From Pyricularia pennisetigena (lineage: Eukaryota > Ascomycota > Sordariomycetes > Magnaporthales > Pyriculariaceae): a stretch of 64,000 nucleotides of DNA. Below the pieces are notes generated by a model that saw only the letters and a program-made list of their open reading frames with translations, ran no database searches and was not told the origin of the DNA. Each line of letters opens with the position of its first letter. The first letter of the stretch is position 1. Where the stretch lies: contig NC_043740.1 in assembly GCF_004337985.1 (NCBI RefSeq), forward strand, positions 2,517,616-2,581,615, in the 5' to 3' direction. A program made the translations under genes and the position numbers. Positions 11,354-23,426 of this stretch are shown here, piece by piece.

Positions 11354-13729
11354 CTTGAATTATCGTCGACGGCTGGCCGGTCAAGACGATCTAAGGGACA
11401 TGTCGGCTGATTATCTTCAGACGACCAGCCCCCGGGGGAAGGCAGAAGTTATAGGTTATTTAACATTGGGGAGTGCTGAATTGGTACCGTCAGCATTGAG
11501 AACGTGCTTTTGACATAAAACGAAACGTTTAGGGGGCGATGAACGACGTGCCCTGTCTGACATCAGTCAGTCGACGGGCCCCATTCTGCAAGGCATCCTC
11601 GCGCTTCATCCCCTGGATTGAGATGCAGTACAGGACCTGGGCTGCAGTACCGGTGGGTACTTGGCACGCGGGGAAGACCGAGCTAGTAGTCAGTCGTTCA
11701 TGGTAAACTGATGAAAAGCCGACGGTGACGTTGTTCTTTTCTTGTCGATACTACAGAGACTATTTTCTTTTTTTTTTTCTTTTTGGTTTTTGTTTTCTAT
11801 GCGCACCAGTCAGAGGGCCAGATTTAATTCGGCAACACCAGGCGTAATGACACGACTTGCCTTTTGCGGGAGCACCACACATGCCGAAAGTGGGCAGCCG
11901 AGATCTTGTGATCTTGTGTCGGTCGCTCTTGTTCCTGGATTCCTCTGGCAACAGCTCATGGGGAAACAGTTACAACGTAGCACTCGAACAAGGGGCGCCT
12001 ATTTTGTTAAAAGCGGAACCCCCGCCAGCTTCGCTCAAACCCGTGGTTTCCGCCAATCTGGTGGCGGTATTCTAAAGCCATGGGCAGTTGTTCGCTGGCC
12101 ACCTTGGTTCGCGCCCATCGTCATCCACAAAGTCGCGAGTCGTGACTAAAAGACGAGCGTTGTATCGTCTCGGCTATGATGATCCGTATTATTTTGGTCC
12201 ACCTTGGCGCGGCACAAATGCCCGACATTATTGGCAAAACTAAATCACCCGTTGAATGCGGGGGATCACTTGGGAGAGACTCCCCGGTTGAAGGCATGAA
12301 ATGAGTTCGAACCAAAAGAAAGCAAAAGAACCACTTGATGATGATGCAAGGGCATTTTGAGTTGGTGAAGAATGTTGCCCCAAAATAATCTTGAGGGGGG
12401 GGGAGTTCCGCCCTGACCCTTGTTCCTGTTACCACCTGCTAATTTTGGTATTGCCATTGCCAGGGCTTTGTTTGTCTGACCTTTTGCGTGGGAGAAGTCT
12501 GTATGGAGGTTTCGGCAAGTTAAAAGCCCCACAACCCCCACCTTATGGTGGACTTATACCAAGACGCGCTGAACCCGAGCGTGTTTTTGTACAATTTAGG
12601 TAGGTAGGCGCTTTGTGCCTGTTCATACTCTGGACTTTGGACTCTGGCACAAAAGTTAGCAAAAAGTTGCAGGTTCCAGTTCTTGGAGTTGCACATGATA
12701 TTAATTGGGTAGCAATTCAATGGATCTCACTCAATATTTCTGGGGGAGAGTATCCAAGCGCAGAGTCCCATTTCCTGGCACGTGGTAGTCTTTGCCGATA
12801 TTACATGGTCACATTAAAAAATAAACTTGTATTCGAGGCTAATACGTAAAATATACTACTACACTTACATCATATATCCATTGCCGGTTGATTGATTGAA
12901 TCTACTCATAGTACTCATCGTGATCTGTTTGTTTCCTTCTCCTTTCAAATCGGATCGCAAATACTTCCTTAGGCAATTTTTCACCGTACGTCGTATGTGC
13001 AGTCAGAATGGGGGGGAAAAACAAATCTTTGATGCTCTCAATGTTTCAAATAAGCCAAATTTGGCACCATCAAAGGCGCAGCATGACAGGGGCATCCTCT
13101 CCAGCAAAAAGAAAAATCAAATCGTCCCACTTCATCTCCGTAGGGCAGGATAGAGTGGAACATGGGCGTCTCAATCTGTTCCAGATTCCCGCCTCGAGGG
13201 GGGAAAGGGTCTGCCGTTGTCATCCCTGAATGACTGACTGACAGTACTGTAAGCAATCGTTCTTTTGCTGTGCTGGATTGAGCTTCGGTACAGCTTGGTT
13301 CCAGTTAGGGATTCGATCCACGGTAGGCAGTTCAGACGAATCTCTGTCATATTCACAACCGTCGATCCTAGGACGGCGCGTAGATCCAACCAGATGCGTG
13401 GTGTATTTTTACTCGCGCGCGCGCTAGAAATAGCAGAGCATTTTTTACAGCAACTAGGCTCGGAACTAAATTTATTTCGGGCGCTTAAATCATCAAGCGT
13501 AACACAACGGCAATCCCTCCAAAACTATGCCGTGTCGTGAATTTCAATTTTGCCTTTTATCCAACTCGTATACAAATCACCAGACTCGAGACATTACAAA
13601 CTTTTTGAATTGGACTTTTGGTGCCGGGGCTGCCGCTAAATAAAACAACAAAATAAAAAATAAACAATAAGAAAAAGGTATTATTAACTGAAAATAGGCC
13701 TTTTACAGAAAAAAATCACCAAGAGCAGT
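11354..13729. other. Intergenic region upstream of the GH43 gene
   Basis: About 2.4 kb with no supported gene. It includes the promoter of the GH43 gene, a poly(G) run near 12394 and AT-rich stretches at 12820-12900 and 13540-13680. Open frames here are short and show no family motif. Confidence 0.6.
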
Positions 13730-14749
13730 TTAAACCAAGCAGGCCACGGCCATGGCCACAAGGGAAATCGACGCAGCAACATAGGACATTTGAATGCCCG
13801 CAGATGCAGCGCCCTCATCAGGATTGTATCCATTGTTTCCATCTCCATTTCCATTGCCATTACCGTTGCCGTTGCCGTTGCCGTCCCCTTTTCTGGGGAA
13901 TACGGCGTTTCCGTTGCCACCAGGGTATTCGGATCCGGGAGAGGCAATAAACGTCATCGGAACGCTGTCCTGGCGCGAGACCTGCAGGGATGGACTGCGG
14001 TTAGGGCCGTGTCATACTCAACAGTCTACCATCTCAAACTTACATATATGTAATTTGCCGCAGCCGGCGCCCCAAGGTTTGTCTCGCGCACAAAGTTCTC
14101 AATATCAAAGTTGGCGCGGTTGTTTGGGTTGAAGCTCGAAGGCACCTGAAAACCGGGCGGCTGCTGCCAGATGTAGAAGAAGTAGCGGTGCGCCGACGAG
14201 GACGGCGGCGGGCCCGGCGCCGCATAGGGCACCGTCGCCGGCGTCGAGTTGGTCAGGGATCTCTGGCCCGAGATCCTGCCGCTTCCACCCCCCAGCGTCT
14301 GCGTTATGCCCGACGCCAACCAGTGCAGGATCGACCGCCGTATTGGGTTGTCTGGAGACGGTGCGTCTGGGTCGATCATGATGACGACGTACTGCCCGCT
14401 GTAGTCCGCGAGTGACCGAAACTTGGACGGGTCCACGGCCAGCTGTGGCTGATTGCGCGCGACTAAATTCGTTGTTTTTTTGAGTTTCAACGTTGATTTA
14501 CAATCATCAGGCCGTACAAATGCGCGACAGTGTCTTGATTCGGTGGATCAAGAGGTAGGGAGATAGGTACTTACTGTTCCCGCCAAACATGGTACCGGGC
14601 TCGACGACGGTGGTGTTTCCATTAAAGCTGTAGGCAACCGTCAAGACCGTGTCGTTGTTGACGCTTGGGAAGTTGAACTCGCTGGGTGGGATGTTTGCCG
14701 CTACAGGCGTCATCGCCGCAGCGAGGGCTAAGCAGCCTAGGGGCCTCAT
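13730..14749 (-). CDS. Secreted, probably GPI-anchored PEBP-like protein
   Basis: Three exons (14749-14575, 14462-14044, 13981-13730) give 281 residues. Residues 1-18 are a signal peptide. The PEBP (phosphatidylethanolamine-binding/Raf kinase inhibitor-like) fold is recognised by I-D-P-D-A-P-S-P near 88-95, part of the ligand pocket, and by A-H-R-Y-F-F near the middle, in place of the usual G-x-H-R. After the domain come a Gly-Asn-rich repeat encoded by a hexanucleotide array and a small-residue stretch. A C-terminal hydrophobic tail of about 18 residues follows, ending without charge, as in GPI-anchor signals. Other fungi also have secreted PEBP-like proteins, but the GPI tail is an inference from sequence. 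A TATA-like box lies about 142 nt upstream. Confidence 0.85.
13843..13891 (-). repeat. Hexanucleotide coding array in the PEBP-like gene
   Basis: Tandem six-base units, with one-base variants, encode alternating Gly-Asn on the minus strand. They form a flexible spacer between the PEBP domain and the predicted GPI signal. Confidence 0.85.
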
Positions 14750-14890
14750 GCTTGATTTTTTTTTTTTTTTTTCTCTCCTTCTCGCTCTCTATACGCCAAA
14801 GTTCTGCTTCTGCGTCAATGAGCTTTTTGTAAACGGCGGTCAAAGACACATATCCGAAAAAAAAAGTGAGGAGGGGAGACGAGTTGAGCG

Positions 14891-14896
14891 TTTATA
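14891..14896 (-). promoter_or_regulatory. TATA-like box of the PEBP-like gene
   Basis: Reads TATAAA on the minus strand, about 142 nt upstream of the start codon at 14749. Confidence 0.5.
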
Positions 14897-17066
14897 ACGT
14901 TGGGGGACTTCGGAACGTGGAAAGTGCCGCAAAAAGTATCTCGCCACTCGGGCCACGAGCCTTGTAGAGATGACTTTCAAGCCGAGCTGTCATGCTTTCT
15001 TTTGCATCCGTGCATCGCGCATTCAAATCACTCTTTGGTCTGATCATTCAAGCCCCTCGCATCACTGCCGTCCTTTATCGATTTTGTTTTGCCCCCATGA
15101 AACTGCATATGTGCCAGGCTTGTGTGTGGCTCGAGCCCATTGGTTCGTCTGAACCGAACCAAAATCTGCACAAAGTCATTGAATCGAGCCGTTTATCGGC
15201 TATACTTGAGATTATTACCAACCTGACAGGATTTGTCTTGTCCAACGGACATATGAACTCTGGTACTCGCATTTTGATTGCCCCGATGACACGCCTTGGC
15301 GATTTCGGAGAAACCCAGAAACAGGTCTGAACTTGGTGATGTCGTTAGGTAGTTTCGGCTGCCTTGAAAGGTGCGTGCGAGTCTGCGGATAACATCTGCT
15401 TGCTTACTTGGGATCAGGTTCATAATCTTCATTGGGCCGAGTTTGGGGATGCATGACCAGGCACCTACTTGAGTAGGCAAGGTAGACTTGAATATATGTG
15501 ATTTCCCAATCCGGTCATGTTGACGCCCGCTTCGTTTAACATATGGCACGACTACTGTCTCTCTTCCCATTAGATCGATGAACGAGCCCCAACAAAGTCA
15601 ATTTCGCCTTTCATCTGGTCAATCGGAAATCATACACTAAAGATGCGGGGAAAGCTACCCTCCCTGCTTTCCAGTTTTCGATAGCTGGAGCTTCAGAGCG
15701 ACTGGCAGAGGAATGAGGCAATCCGACCAGCCACTCAGGTGGTTTCCGCTGGGTCGTGTATGCAGGCCTGTCGAGATATAAACAGCAGCCGGTTAATGTC
15801 CAAATACTTCCCATCAGTTTATCGATGATTCTTCCGCAACTCGCCATGTTAGACTGTCGATTGCTGTTTCCAGAGACGGATAATCCCAAGGCTGGCTGCA
15901 CCGCCAGTACAGGACGCGATCGATATACTCTCATGTCGTTCTGTTTTTATGATCGTATCAGCATGCCGGCTCGAGTCCTCATTGCCGTGTCTTGAAAACG
16001 ACGTCGATACAGGTTCAAGTTGACAGGCTAAGAGGCATTGTCAAAAGCCTGCCCTCAACCGGGATAGATGGTGTTTAGCCCAACTACAGATTTTTCCACA
16101 GCCTGCGAAACCACCCACGGTAAAGGGTTTCCGCAGGCGAGGGGGGAGCCATCGGGCGAAAAATGCCCACGCACTTGGAGAGAGAACTCGCGCTGGAGCG
16201 TCCAATAAGAAAAGAAGATACAATGTTAGTGCCTAGGCTCGCTTCACACACTACGCACTTCGCTTCCCTAAAGAAGCACCATCAAGCCTGAGCGAAAGAG
16301 AAGTATCGTTGCTACTCGTCCAGGCCCCAGCAGAAGCTCCAGCTGGCCGATGACAGTATCCGGGGGTAACTCTCCGACAACGACAGGTGGACTGTAGCCA
16401 AGAACCTGGCACCCCACTCGCTCCGGCATGAGCATAGCTGCCGCATCCTGGAAATTAACACCCCTTTTCCACTAAGCATTCCACGCGAATCCGCAACCAA
16501 CTCACTAATCACACAAAAAAAATAGCATCATCTTCAAAGCCCCAGACTTGAAACTCATCGATGGAGCCTAAATCTCCTAAATCTTCAGGGGGGAAAGCCT
16601 GAGCGACGGCGGTCCTGTTCCCGCGCATCTCTCTCTCTGGTTATCTTAACCTGGATGAGCTCCTTCTCCGCGCTGCGGCGGCGCCCGGGAACAGGATCCG
16701 CGGGCGGTGACAACATCTAGACCGACGAAGTCTTTATCTGGAGCTCCATCTCAGGTTTCGAGGTGACCGCTGTCGCCTTCAGCGAGTTTGAGCTCTACCT
16801 GCAGAACGGTACCAAAGCCATGAGGTATAGCAAGCGAGAGTGCATATTGCACACGCCTGATGCCACGCAACTGTCTGAAATCTGTTTGTACGGGCTTTTT
16901 TTTCACGGAGGCGAAAGGTGTATTGCAACTCGACTGCAAATATCCTAATCGTCATCAGCACCTCCAGGGCCAAACTCAGCTACTAGTCCAGCCGCTCGGA
17001 ATACCACACCCCGAAAGCAAAACTTGAACCGCCTCCCTGCTAAGCAACCGCCTTTACTCCCCCTCG
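14897..17066. other. Intergenic region
   Basis: I see no gene with recognisable motifs. Several overlapping frames of 60-125 codons on both strands have no signal peptide, no domain and no mutual support. Confidence 0.55.
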
Positions 17067-17384
17067 TCATTTTGAAGCATCGCGTTCAGAAACCGACGTC
17101 GCAGCCGAGCGACCGACCGCGCTCATCTTGGCTTCGGCCTCGGCCTCGCCTTCCTTCCTCCTCCGGTCACGGATTCGCATCATGACCACCCACAGGATCG
17201 TGACAAGTCCCAGGCCGCCGATGACAGCCGACACTGCGATGGCAGCGGGCTGGTTCGGGCCCGTGTTGCTGTAGCTGGGGCCGTTTTGCGAGTACGTCGC
17301 CTTGACTACGGCGTAATCGCGGGGTGAGAGCAGGTACGCCAACGGCGTGGACGGACGCAGGTGGCCTTGGCCGAAAGCTGGCAT
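17067..17384 (-). CDS. Small single-pass membrane protein, unknown
   Basis: An uninterrupted frame of 105 residues starts at the ATG at 17384. Residues about 47-69 form one hydrophobic helix (Ala/Val/Ile/Gly/Leu-rich, then V-V-M-M). A strongly basic R-I-R-D-R-R-R-K stop-transfer stretch follows, then a Glu/Ala-rich tail. The basic side suggests the C-terminus faces the cytosol (N-out). There is no cleavable signal peptide. I do not recognise a family. The coding call rests on the coherent membrane topology and the higher GC content relative to flanks. Confidence 0.45.
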   Translation of the reverse strand: MPAFGQGHLRPSTPLAYLLSPRDYAVVKATYSQNGPSYSNTGPNQPAAIAVSAVIGGLGLVTILWVVMMRIRDRRRKEGEAEAEAKMSAVGRSAATSVSERDASK

Positions 17385-18180
17385 TTTTTTTTCCCCTCTC
17401 GCTGTCGTCTGTTGATTTTTGTTTAGTTACTTTGGAATGGGGTATTCTCCGATTTGCGAATCACCTGGGATCTGAGCTGCTACTGGTGAAGTAGAGGGTT
17501 GAGATTCAAGTAGTAATGCTAGATAAAACTACAAGGCCCCCAAATCTTGTGCGCATTAGTGAAGTGAACGGCACGAGGTAAAAGCGCCAGCCCCCTTGCG
17601 TCTGTAGATGGACCGAGGTGTTGTACAGATGTTCTTTGTCTTCTTTGTCTGGAGAAATCAAGGCACGGTGATGTTCCGGGCTGACTTTTTTTCTTTCCTT
17701 TGTCACTAATGACATTCATTGGTATCTGCAAACGGTAGGTCACCCAGGCCTGTCACTTAACCAATGGTCCAAACCAATGGTCCAGAGCGCAGAAAACGAC
17801 TCGTTACAGATAAAAAAGCGAACAGAAAAGGGGAAGAACATTCCCCAAAGGAATCATTGTGTTATGTATGTCCACGTTTCGAATGAAACTAACAATGTAA
17901 AAATCTGAGCAAGTCGTAACTCTCGTGCCTCAAATCTATAGCAATTAAACAAAGACCGAGGTGCTCGCCATTGAAGAGAACCTCTTCTTTTGCCTAGCCG
18001 TACCACGTATATCATACAGCGTAAAACAGCGAACCGATATCGGTGCTGTTGTATTAGGATTAAATACGTAAGAGAATAAAGCGCCTCCAGGGTGAACGAA
18101 GAATGTAGTAGAAAGCCAGTGCTTTTCTTGTTTGCCGATGCTTGTCAAGAGATGAAGTTTACTTGGGCAAGCCAGTCCGG

Positions 18181-18182
<2 letters not shown>
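17385..18182. other. Intergenic region
   Basis: About 800 nt with no supported gene. It separates two minus-strand genes and should contain the promoter of the small membrane protein. Confidence 0.6.

Positions 18183-18213
<31 letters not shown>
18183..18213. repeat. Poly(T) tract, 31 nt, fused to a stop codon
   Basis: On the minus strand the stop codon TAA of the Ser/Thr-rich gene runs directly into this tract, so it reads as TAA followed by A residues. Confidence 0.95.
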
Positions 18214-18216
<3 letters not shown>

Positions 18217-18826
18217 AGGCTGTGCTGGTTGCATTCCAACTCGGGTACTTTTGCGACCACCACTGGCCATCATCGGGCTGCCTTGTCGGTGAAGACGCGC
18301 TAGTTGTAGCAGGGGAGGACTCGGCAGTGGCCGTCGTTGTGATAGTGGTGTTGTCAGCCGAGGTTGAAGTCGGCTCTGAGCTTACACTTGTCTGAGACGC
18401 GCTGGCGGCGGTTGAGCTTGCCGAGACTTGTGCAGTGGTGGACGCCTCAATCACGCTCTCCGTGACGGTGACAGTAGAGAGAGAAACGATAGTCTGAGTG
18501 ACCACCACGGTGTTTGCAGGAATAGTGCTTGTGACGGTCGTAGGAGGCATTGTCTTTTCAACCGTCACGGTAGTACCGGGCGGGGCCTGGTTTCCGCCAC
18601 CCGGGCCGGGACGGCCAGGAGAGTTCCCATTGCAAGCTCCGGGGCCTGGAGTTGGCAGTGAGCCGTCGATGGGAACCACCGTATATGTCACTTTGGGGTC
18701 CCTCGGCTCCAAAGCCTGATTGTGGCCTTGGTCTTGAGGCTGCAAGTTGAGGGGCAAACCAGGGCAGAGTGTGCTGAAATCCAGCAAAGCCAAAAGCAAT
18801 GAAATCGGAAGGTTTCTGAGATGCAT
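18212..18826 (-). CDS. Ser/Thr-rich secreted protein, unknown
   Basis: I chose the ATG at 18826 because the next residues form a signal peptide (M-H-L-R then a Leu/Ala core). Upstream in-frame sequence also stays open but lacks signal character. The product is 204 residues. After the signal come a short Gln/Pro segment, an R-D-P-K-V-T-Y-T-V-V-P-I element, a Gly/Pro-rich linker and a long Thr/Val/Ser region. That region has repeated T-V-T and T-x-T elements typical of O-mannosylated wall or secreted proteins. No GPI-type tail is seen; the C-terminus is Trp-rich. No enzymatic domain is recognised. The gene has no intron and its stop codon abuts a poly(A) run. Confidence 0.6.
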
Positions 18827-19422
18827 CTTGTGGAACTGCCCCAAGGCTTGTAAAATTGATAGTGAGAGAGTGATGTCTCGGGAGATGACAGGCGGATGTC
18901 GACGGCTGGGACTGAAAGGGTAGGCCTTGCTTGAAGAGACTGACCGGGGAATGAGAACAGAAAAAGAAAAGCACAAAGACAACGCAGGCACCTACCTTGC
19001 TGACTTTGTACAGAAAGCCAGCGCCTCTTATGTTGCGACATTTTGTAATTCTGGAGGCTGGAAACCCATCTGCATCTCTTGGTCAGATAGCTTGGTGAGC
19101 AAAGAGATTCTGGTGGATATGAACCTGCAAGCCTGTTTGCTCCTAAATTGGGGGAATACTGGAGGTTGGGGTTTGAAAGTGGAGAACATAATGGAATTTG
19201 ATTGGCTCGTTACACTAGTCCTGCAGGCCACCATCTTCTCGCAGTTCCAATTGGGCGAAGCTCCAGCCATCATCTTTTTCATTCTTATCCCAAGACAGAA
19301 ACAAACTAGCAGTAGACTGAAACAGTGCCATCACCATCAAGCAAGCACTTTAAACAATCTCTATTACGCCTGTACAACCAACCAAAAGCAAATGAAGCGG
19401 GCTTTAGGGCTGCAAGTACGTC

Positions 19423-19467
<45 letters not shown>

Positions 19468-20550
19468 CCTTATCGCGGCCGCCAATGCAGTACCTAAACA
19501 ACTTATTCGATAGCAAATGACTATTCGGTCCCTCTCCACAGAGTACTCAACTTCTGTCAGCTTGATTGCCCTCCTGAAGCTAGTATAGCACACATGCATA
19601 GCACTTGAACGCCTCACCTTACAACTTCTCGACACGCATGGTAGATTTTGTCTTATAGTGCTCTCGGTTCCCAAAACCCTACTCCGGTTCATGATCAACC
19701 AGTTTGTAGATCAACCCCCTTTGATCCGACCGAAGGCATGAAATGCTGCTGCGTCTGGTTTAATGGGGCTTGGTGGAATGCTGGGTTAGGATGGATATCA
19801 AGAGGGATCATGGATCATGCTTGAAAGCTTTTCATGCCGAGATGCGGCAATCCGACATGCATCTCAAAATTCTCACAAGCGCAAGAACTGGAGGACCAGA
19901 CTTTCTTCTTCACTAGATTATTGTTGGCTCTCACGGTTTGTGCCTAGGAATGTGGCGGATAAGTGTAAAGACTCCATCCATCATTGGCTGCTTCCATCAT
20001 TGGCTGCTTTTAAGGTTGCTTAGGCTACAGCTTGAATCTGTACCATAGTAATTACTATAGTTGCAAAGATTACCATCTGCGTTAAGGAAGGTACATGTGC
20101 CATGAAGACAGAGCATGGAAGCGCCCAATCAATCCAGTACCAATCAGACCGTCGCGTACAGTGCAGTTGCAAGTCTTGATTCCACCAAATCGGTCTAGAG
20201 TAGTGGGGATGACGTGGACTGCCCAAATGCGCCTTGCGCCAGAGCCGACTGCGGACAACTCAGCCACTGGTCGCTCGTCACTATCCGTGATGCTACCCGC
20301 CGTCATCCACTCAGGCACAGCGAATTGCGCCTGCATGCGCGTGACCGATGAAATCGACTTGAACAACCCAAGAATTTGCCCCTTTGCTCATCGTCGCCGT
20401 CTAATATGTGTTGTCGAAATGTAGAAGCCGTATCCTTTTCCTCGCTTTGGGCATTCGTACTTGGATATCCTTGTTCTCAGGTGATCAGCCACCAGCGCAA
20501 GTCTTTCTACCCCACTAACAGCACCAACACTGTCATCCGCTGCTGCCTGC
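18827..20550. other. Intergenic region with the longest T tract
   Basis: No supported gene. It contains the 44-nt T tract at 19424-19467. A short near-duplication (tccatcattggctgcttccatcattggctgctt) lies near 19975-20010, upstream of the annexin promoter. Confidence 0.6.
19424..19467. repeat. Poly(T) tract, 44 nt
   Basis: The longest homopolymer in the window. It is uninterrupted T on the plus strand in a non-coding region. Confidence 0.95.
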
Positions 20551-20557
20551 TATAAAT
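20551..20557 (+). promoter_or_regulatory. TATA-like box of the annexin gene
   Basis: TATAAAT, 139 nt upstream of the annexin start codon at 20690. Confidence 0.5.
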
Positions 20558-20689
20558 CTCGCTTTACCAGCTGCTGGTGGACCTTCGTCGCAAGTTGCTG
20601 CAATTCAAATCTTATTGTTAATCGCCATCCTCAGTCTTTTGCTGTTCCAGTGTCGCCAAGTCATCAGCTAGTAATCATAATCACCAGTC

Positions 20690-22175
20690 ATGTCCTATCA
20701 AGGTTATCCCCCGTATGGTGGCCGTAAGTGAATTATTCTGTTGCACTGATACAGCAGTGGTTTGTATATGTTGGAAGCATAACTAAACAAACTTGATTTG
20801 AATGACGCAACAGAGCCTCCACCTCCTCAAGGCGCCTACTATGCACAACCTCCCCCACAGGGCCAATACCCTCCTCCTGGCCAATATCCTTCCCAGCAAT
20901 ACCATCAACCACCCCCTGGGCAATACCCACCACCACAGCACGGCTATCCTCAACAGCCACCGTACGGTCAACCCCCTCAAGCCTATGGGCAACCTCCTCC
21001 ACATGGGTACGGCCACCCGCCCCACCAACAGTCCTTTCCACCTCAAGGTCACTATGGACAACAACCACCACAGCAGTACGGCGCGCCGCCGCCTCAGCAA
21101 CAGTTTTATCCGCCGACACCACCTTCATTAGGCTATGGCCCGGCACAGTCAATAAACTGGGATCCTAACCCCGACGCGGACGGGCTCCGCAAGGCGATGA
21201 AGGGGTTTGGCACCGACGAAAAGGCCCTGATTCGCATCCTCTCCAACAAAGACCCACTGCAGATCGATGCCATCCGCATCGCATTCCATCGAATGCACAA
21301 TCGCGACCTTATCAAAGATATCAAGTCCGAAACGAGCAGGTACTTTGAGGATGGGCTGGTGGCTCTGGCTCAAGGCCCGCTCCTGCACGACGTTCACCTC
21401 CTGCGCAGCGCGCTGTCGGGGCCAGGGACAAAAGAAAAGGTTCTCAACGACGTCTTGCTGGGCAGGTCAAATGCCGACATGCACGCCATCAAGCGCAAGT
21501 ACATGGAGGTATTCCAGCGGCGGCTCGAGGAAGATGTGCGCGGCGACTTGAGCATGAAGACGGAGCGGCACTTTGACATGGTGATGCAGGCCACGAGGGC
21601 GGAGGATTCGGCACCTGTCGACCCCGGTGCGACGCAGCGCGACGTGCAGACTCTTTATGATGCAACCGAGGGCAAGATTGGAGCAGATCAAATCGTGGTA
21701 TGCAGTATCATGAGCATGAGGAACGACAACCAGATCCGCGACATTGCCGTTCAGTACCAGAACAAATACGGACGCAGCTTGGAGGAGGTGTTTCGCAGGG
21801 TAGGTTCAGGGCCCAACGAATAATGCGTTTCCGCACCCCCTCTCCCATCTGAAACTTGACCAACTAATAGATAAATAAATATAGGAGTTCTCCGGCCACA
21901 TGCAAGATGCGCTGCTTTTCCAGCTGCGCCACGCATTGGACAAATACATGCACCAAGCAGCGCTCCTCGAAGACGCCATGGCTGGCCTTGGCACCAAGGA
22001 CCACCTGCTGGTCGCACGTGTCGTACGCTCACACTGGGACCGCCAGAACCTGGCCAACGTCAAAATTGCATATGAGAAGCGGTACGGCACATCTTTGGCA
22101 AAAAGAATCAAGGGCGAAACAAGTGGCGACTACCAGCGTCTGATGCTGGCCTGTATCGGCGACGGCAGTGTGTGA
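20690..22175 (+). CDS. Annexin with a long Pro/Gln/Tyr-rich N-terminal region
   Basis: Three exons (20690-20723, 20814-21799, 21885-22175) give 436 residues, and all phases close. Residues 1 to about 120 are low-complexity Q-Y-P-P-P/G-Q-Y-P repeats. The four annexin repeats follow. Repeat 1 has the loop M-K-G-F-G-T-D-E, repeat 2 has G-P-G-T-K-E-K and repeat 4 has G-L-G-T-K-D-H, the G-x-G-T calcium-site form. Repeat 3 (G-K-I-G-A-D) has a degenerate loop. Each repeat ends near an acidic cap residue typical of the fold. Annexins bind acidic phospholipid membranes in a calcium-dependent way and work in membrane organisation, traffic or repair. The low-complexity head is typical of fungal and some animal (annexin VII/XI-like) members. 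Confidence 0.95.
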
Positions 22176-23426
22176 TGATATAGGGCTGCATGGCTGATGA
22201 GCAGGAAAAAAAAAAAAAAAAAAAGAGAACTTATGAAGGAGGTAAAATCGGATTGGGTGCCGGTAGGAAATCCGGGTTCAGGAGCATGTGACTGTTTCGT
22301 TGATCTTGTTCTTACGATTCAAGTTTCAGCTTCACCCTTGTTCTTTTCCTGCTAAAGTATTGCGTATACCTAATTTTTAAGGGGTTAATACAAAGGGGGC
22401 ACGGTTTTTTAGCGAAAGCCTTGATTGGCAGAATTATGTAGCGCTTTATCATGGATATTATTTAATTTTGACTAATCACATTAGTGCGAGAACAAGTAAC
22501 TAATGATTTGTGCATGAATGATGGTTCGCGGGTAGTGGAGGTTTCGACACCTTAAAAATAATCAAACTCAGCACAGACGAAGCCCCCACTTACAAAATGT
22601 GAGTGTCTGAGTGACCTCAGGGTGTGTACGGAACTTTTCTGTTGGTAACTTAGGTGGATAACCAACAAGTGGACCACTTTTGCATTTATTCGCCCCTGCC
22701 CCTCCCCACATTAACCGGAAAATGCCAGGCATTAAGTAATTTTTATTAAAGAGTATAGCCGGAAGGGGGGTGGTGCACTGACCACCCAAAAACCTTTTAC
22801 CATCCGTCCCTTCCAATTCGTAATTTTACCAATTTTACCCTCGTACTTACATTTATTATTACTTGCACGTCCACCACCGCCCGTTTGACACACGCGGGAA
22901 CAGCAGCAACAATCAGCACAACGATCTTCATGAGTCTTGGACGCGCGCTGCGTGTCATGTCCGCTCATTGCGAATAACTCTGCCAACCCTTCTATAAAGT
23001 TGCCCAGATACCCTTAGCTCGACAGGGATTTTTTTCGTGCTGACGTTGTCGTTCTTTTGTTTGGACTTGAGTTCGTTCGTTCACTTTTGGGTCCACTGGA
23101 CGTCAAAAAATTACTTCCTGCAACCAACAGACCAAACACGCGTTGGGACGCATCCTTGATAGGAAGGAATCACGTGCACCCTCGCATCCCACCACTTTTG
23201 GCAGGTACCAGTAAGGTAATTGATTGAAAAGTAACAAATAGTTCCTTCCGGATGTAGTGGCTGGATTTTCATGTTCGCTGATACTTTTCTTTATGACGCT
23301 AGAATCGGGTTATTTTTTTTTTCTCTCTGTTTGGGGTAGTTTCTTGCGCCATTGCGGCGGCAAATTTTCAATCAACTACATTGTGTTGCACGTCGCTCTC
23401 TAGTCCAGAGATCCAAGGACATTTCG
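22176..23426. other. Intergenic region between annexin and zinc-finger gene
   Basis: About 1.25 kb between genes on the same strand, with a 19-nt A tract at 22206-22224 and AT-rich sequence. No gene is supported. Confidence 0.65.

Noticed and set aside
12300..12330. Reverse-strand T-loop-like GGTTCGAACTC
   Set aside because: The T-stem does not pair and no clover-leaf can be drawn upstream.
13281..13360. tRNA-like element (ATTCGATCC T-loop-like string)
   Set aside because: No matching acceptor, D or anticodon stems could be paired around it.
15193..15570. 125-codon minus-strand frame
   Set aside because: Overlaps an open plus-strand frame of similar length and neither has motifs; typical chance frames.
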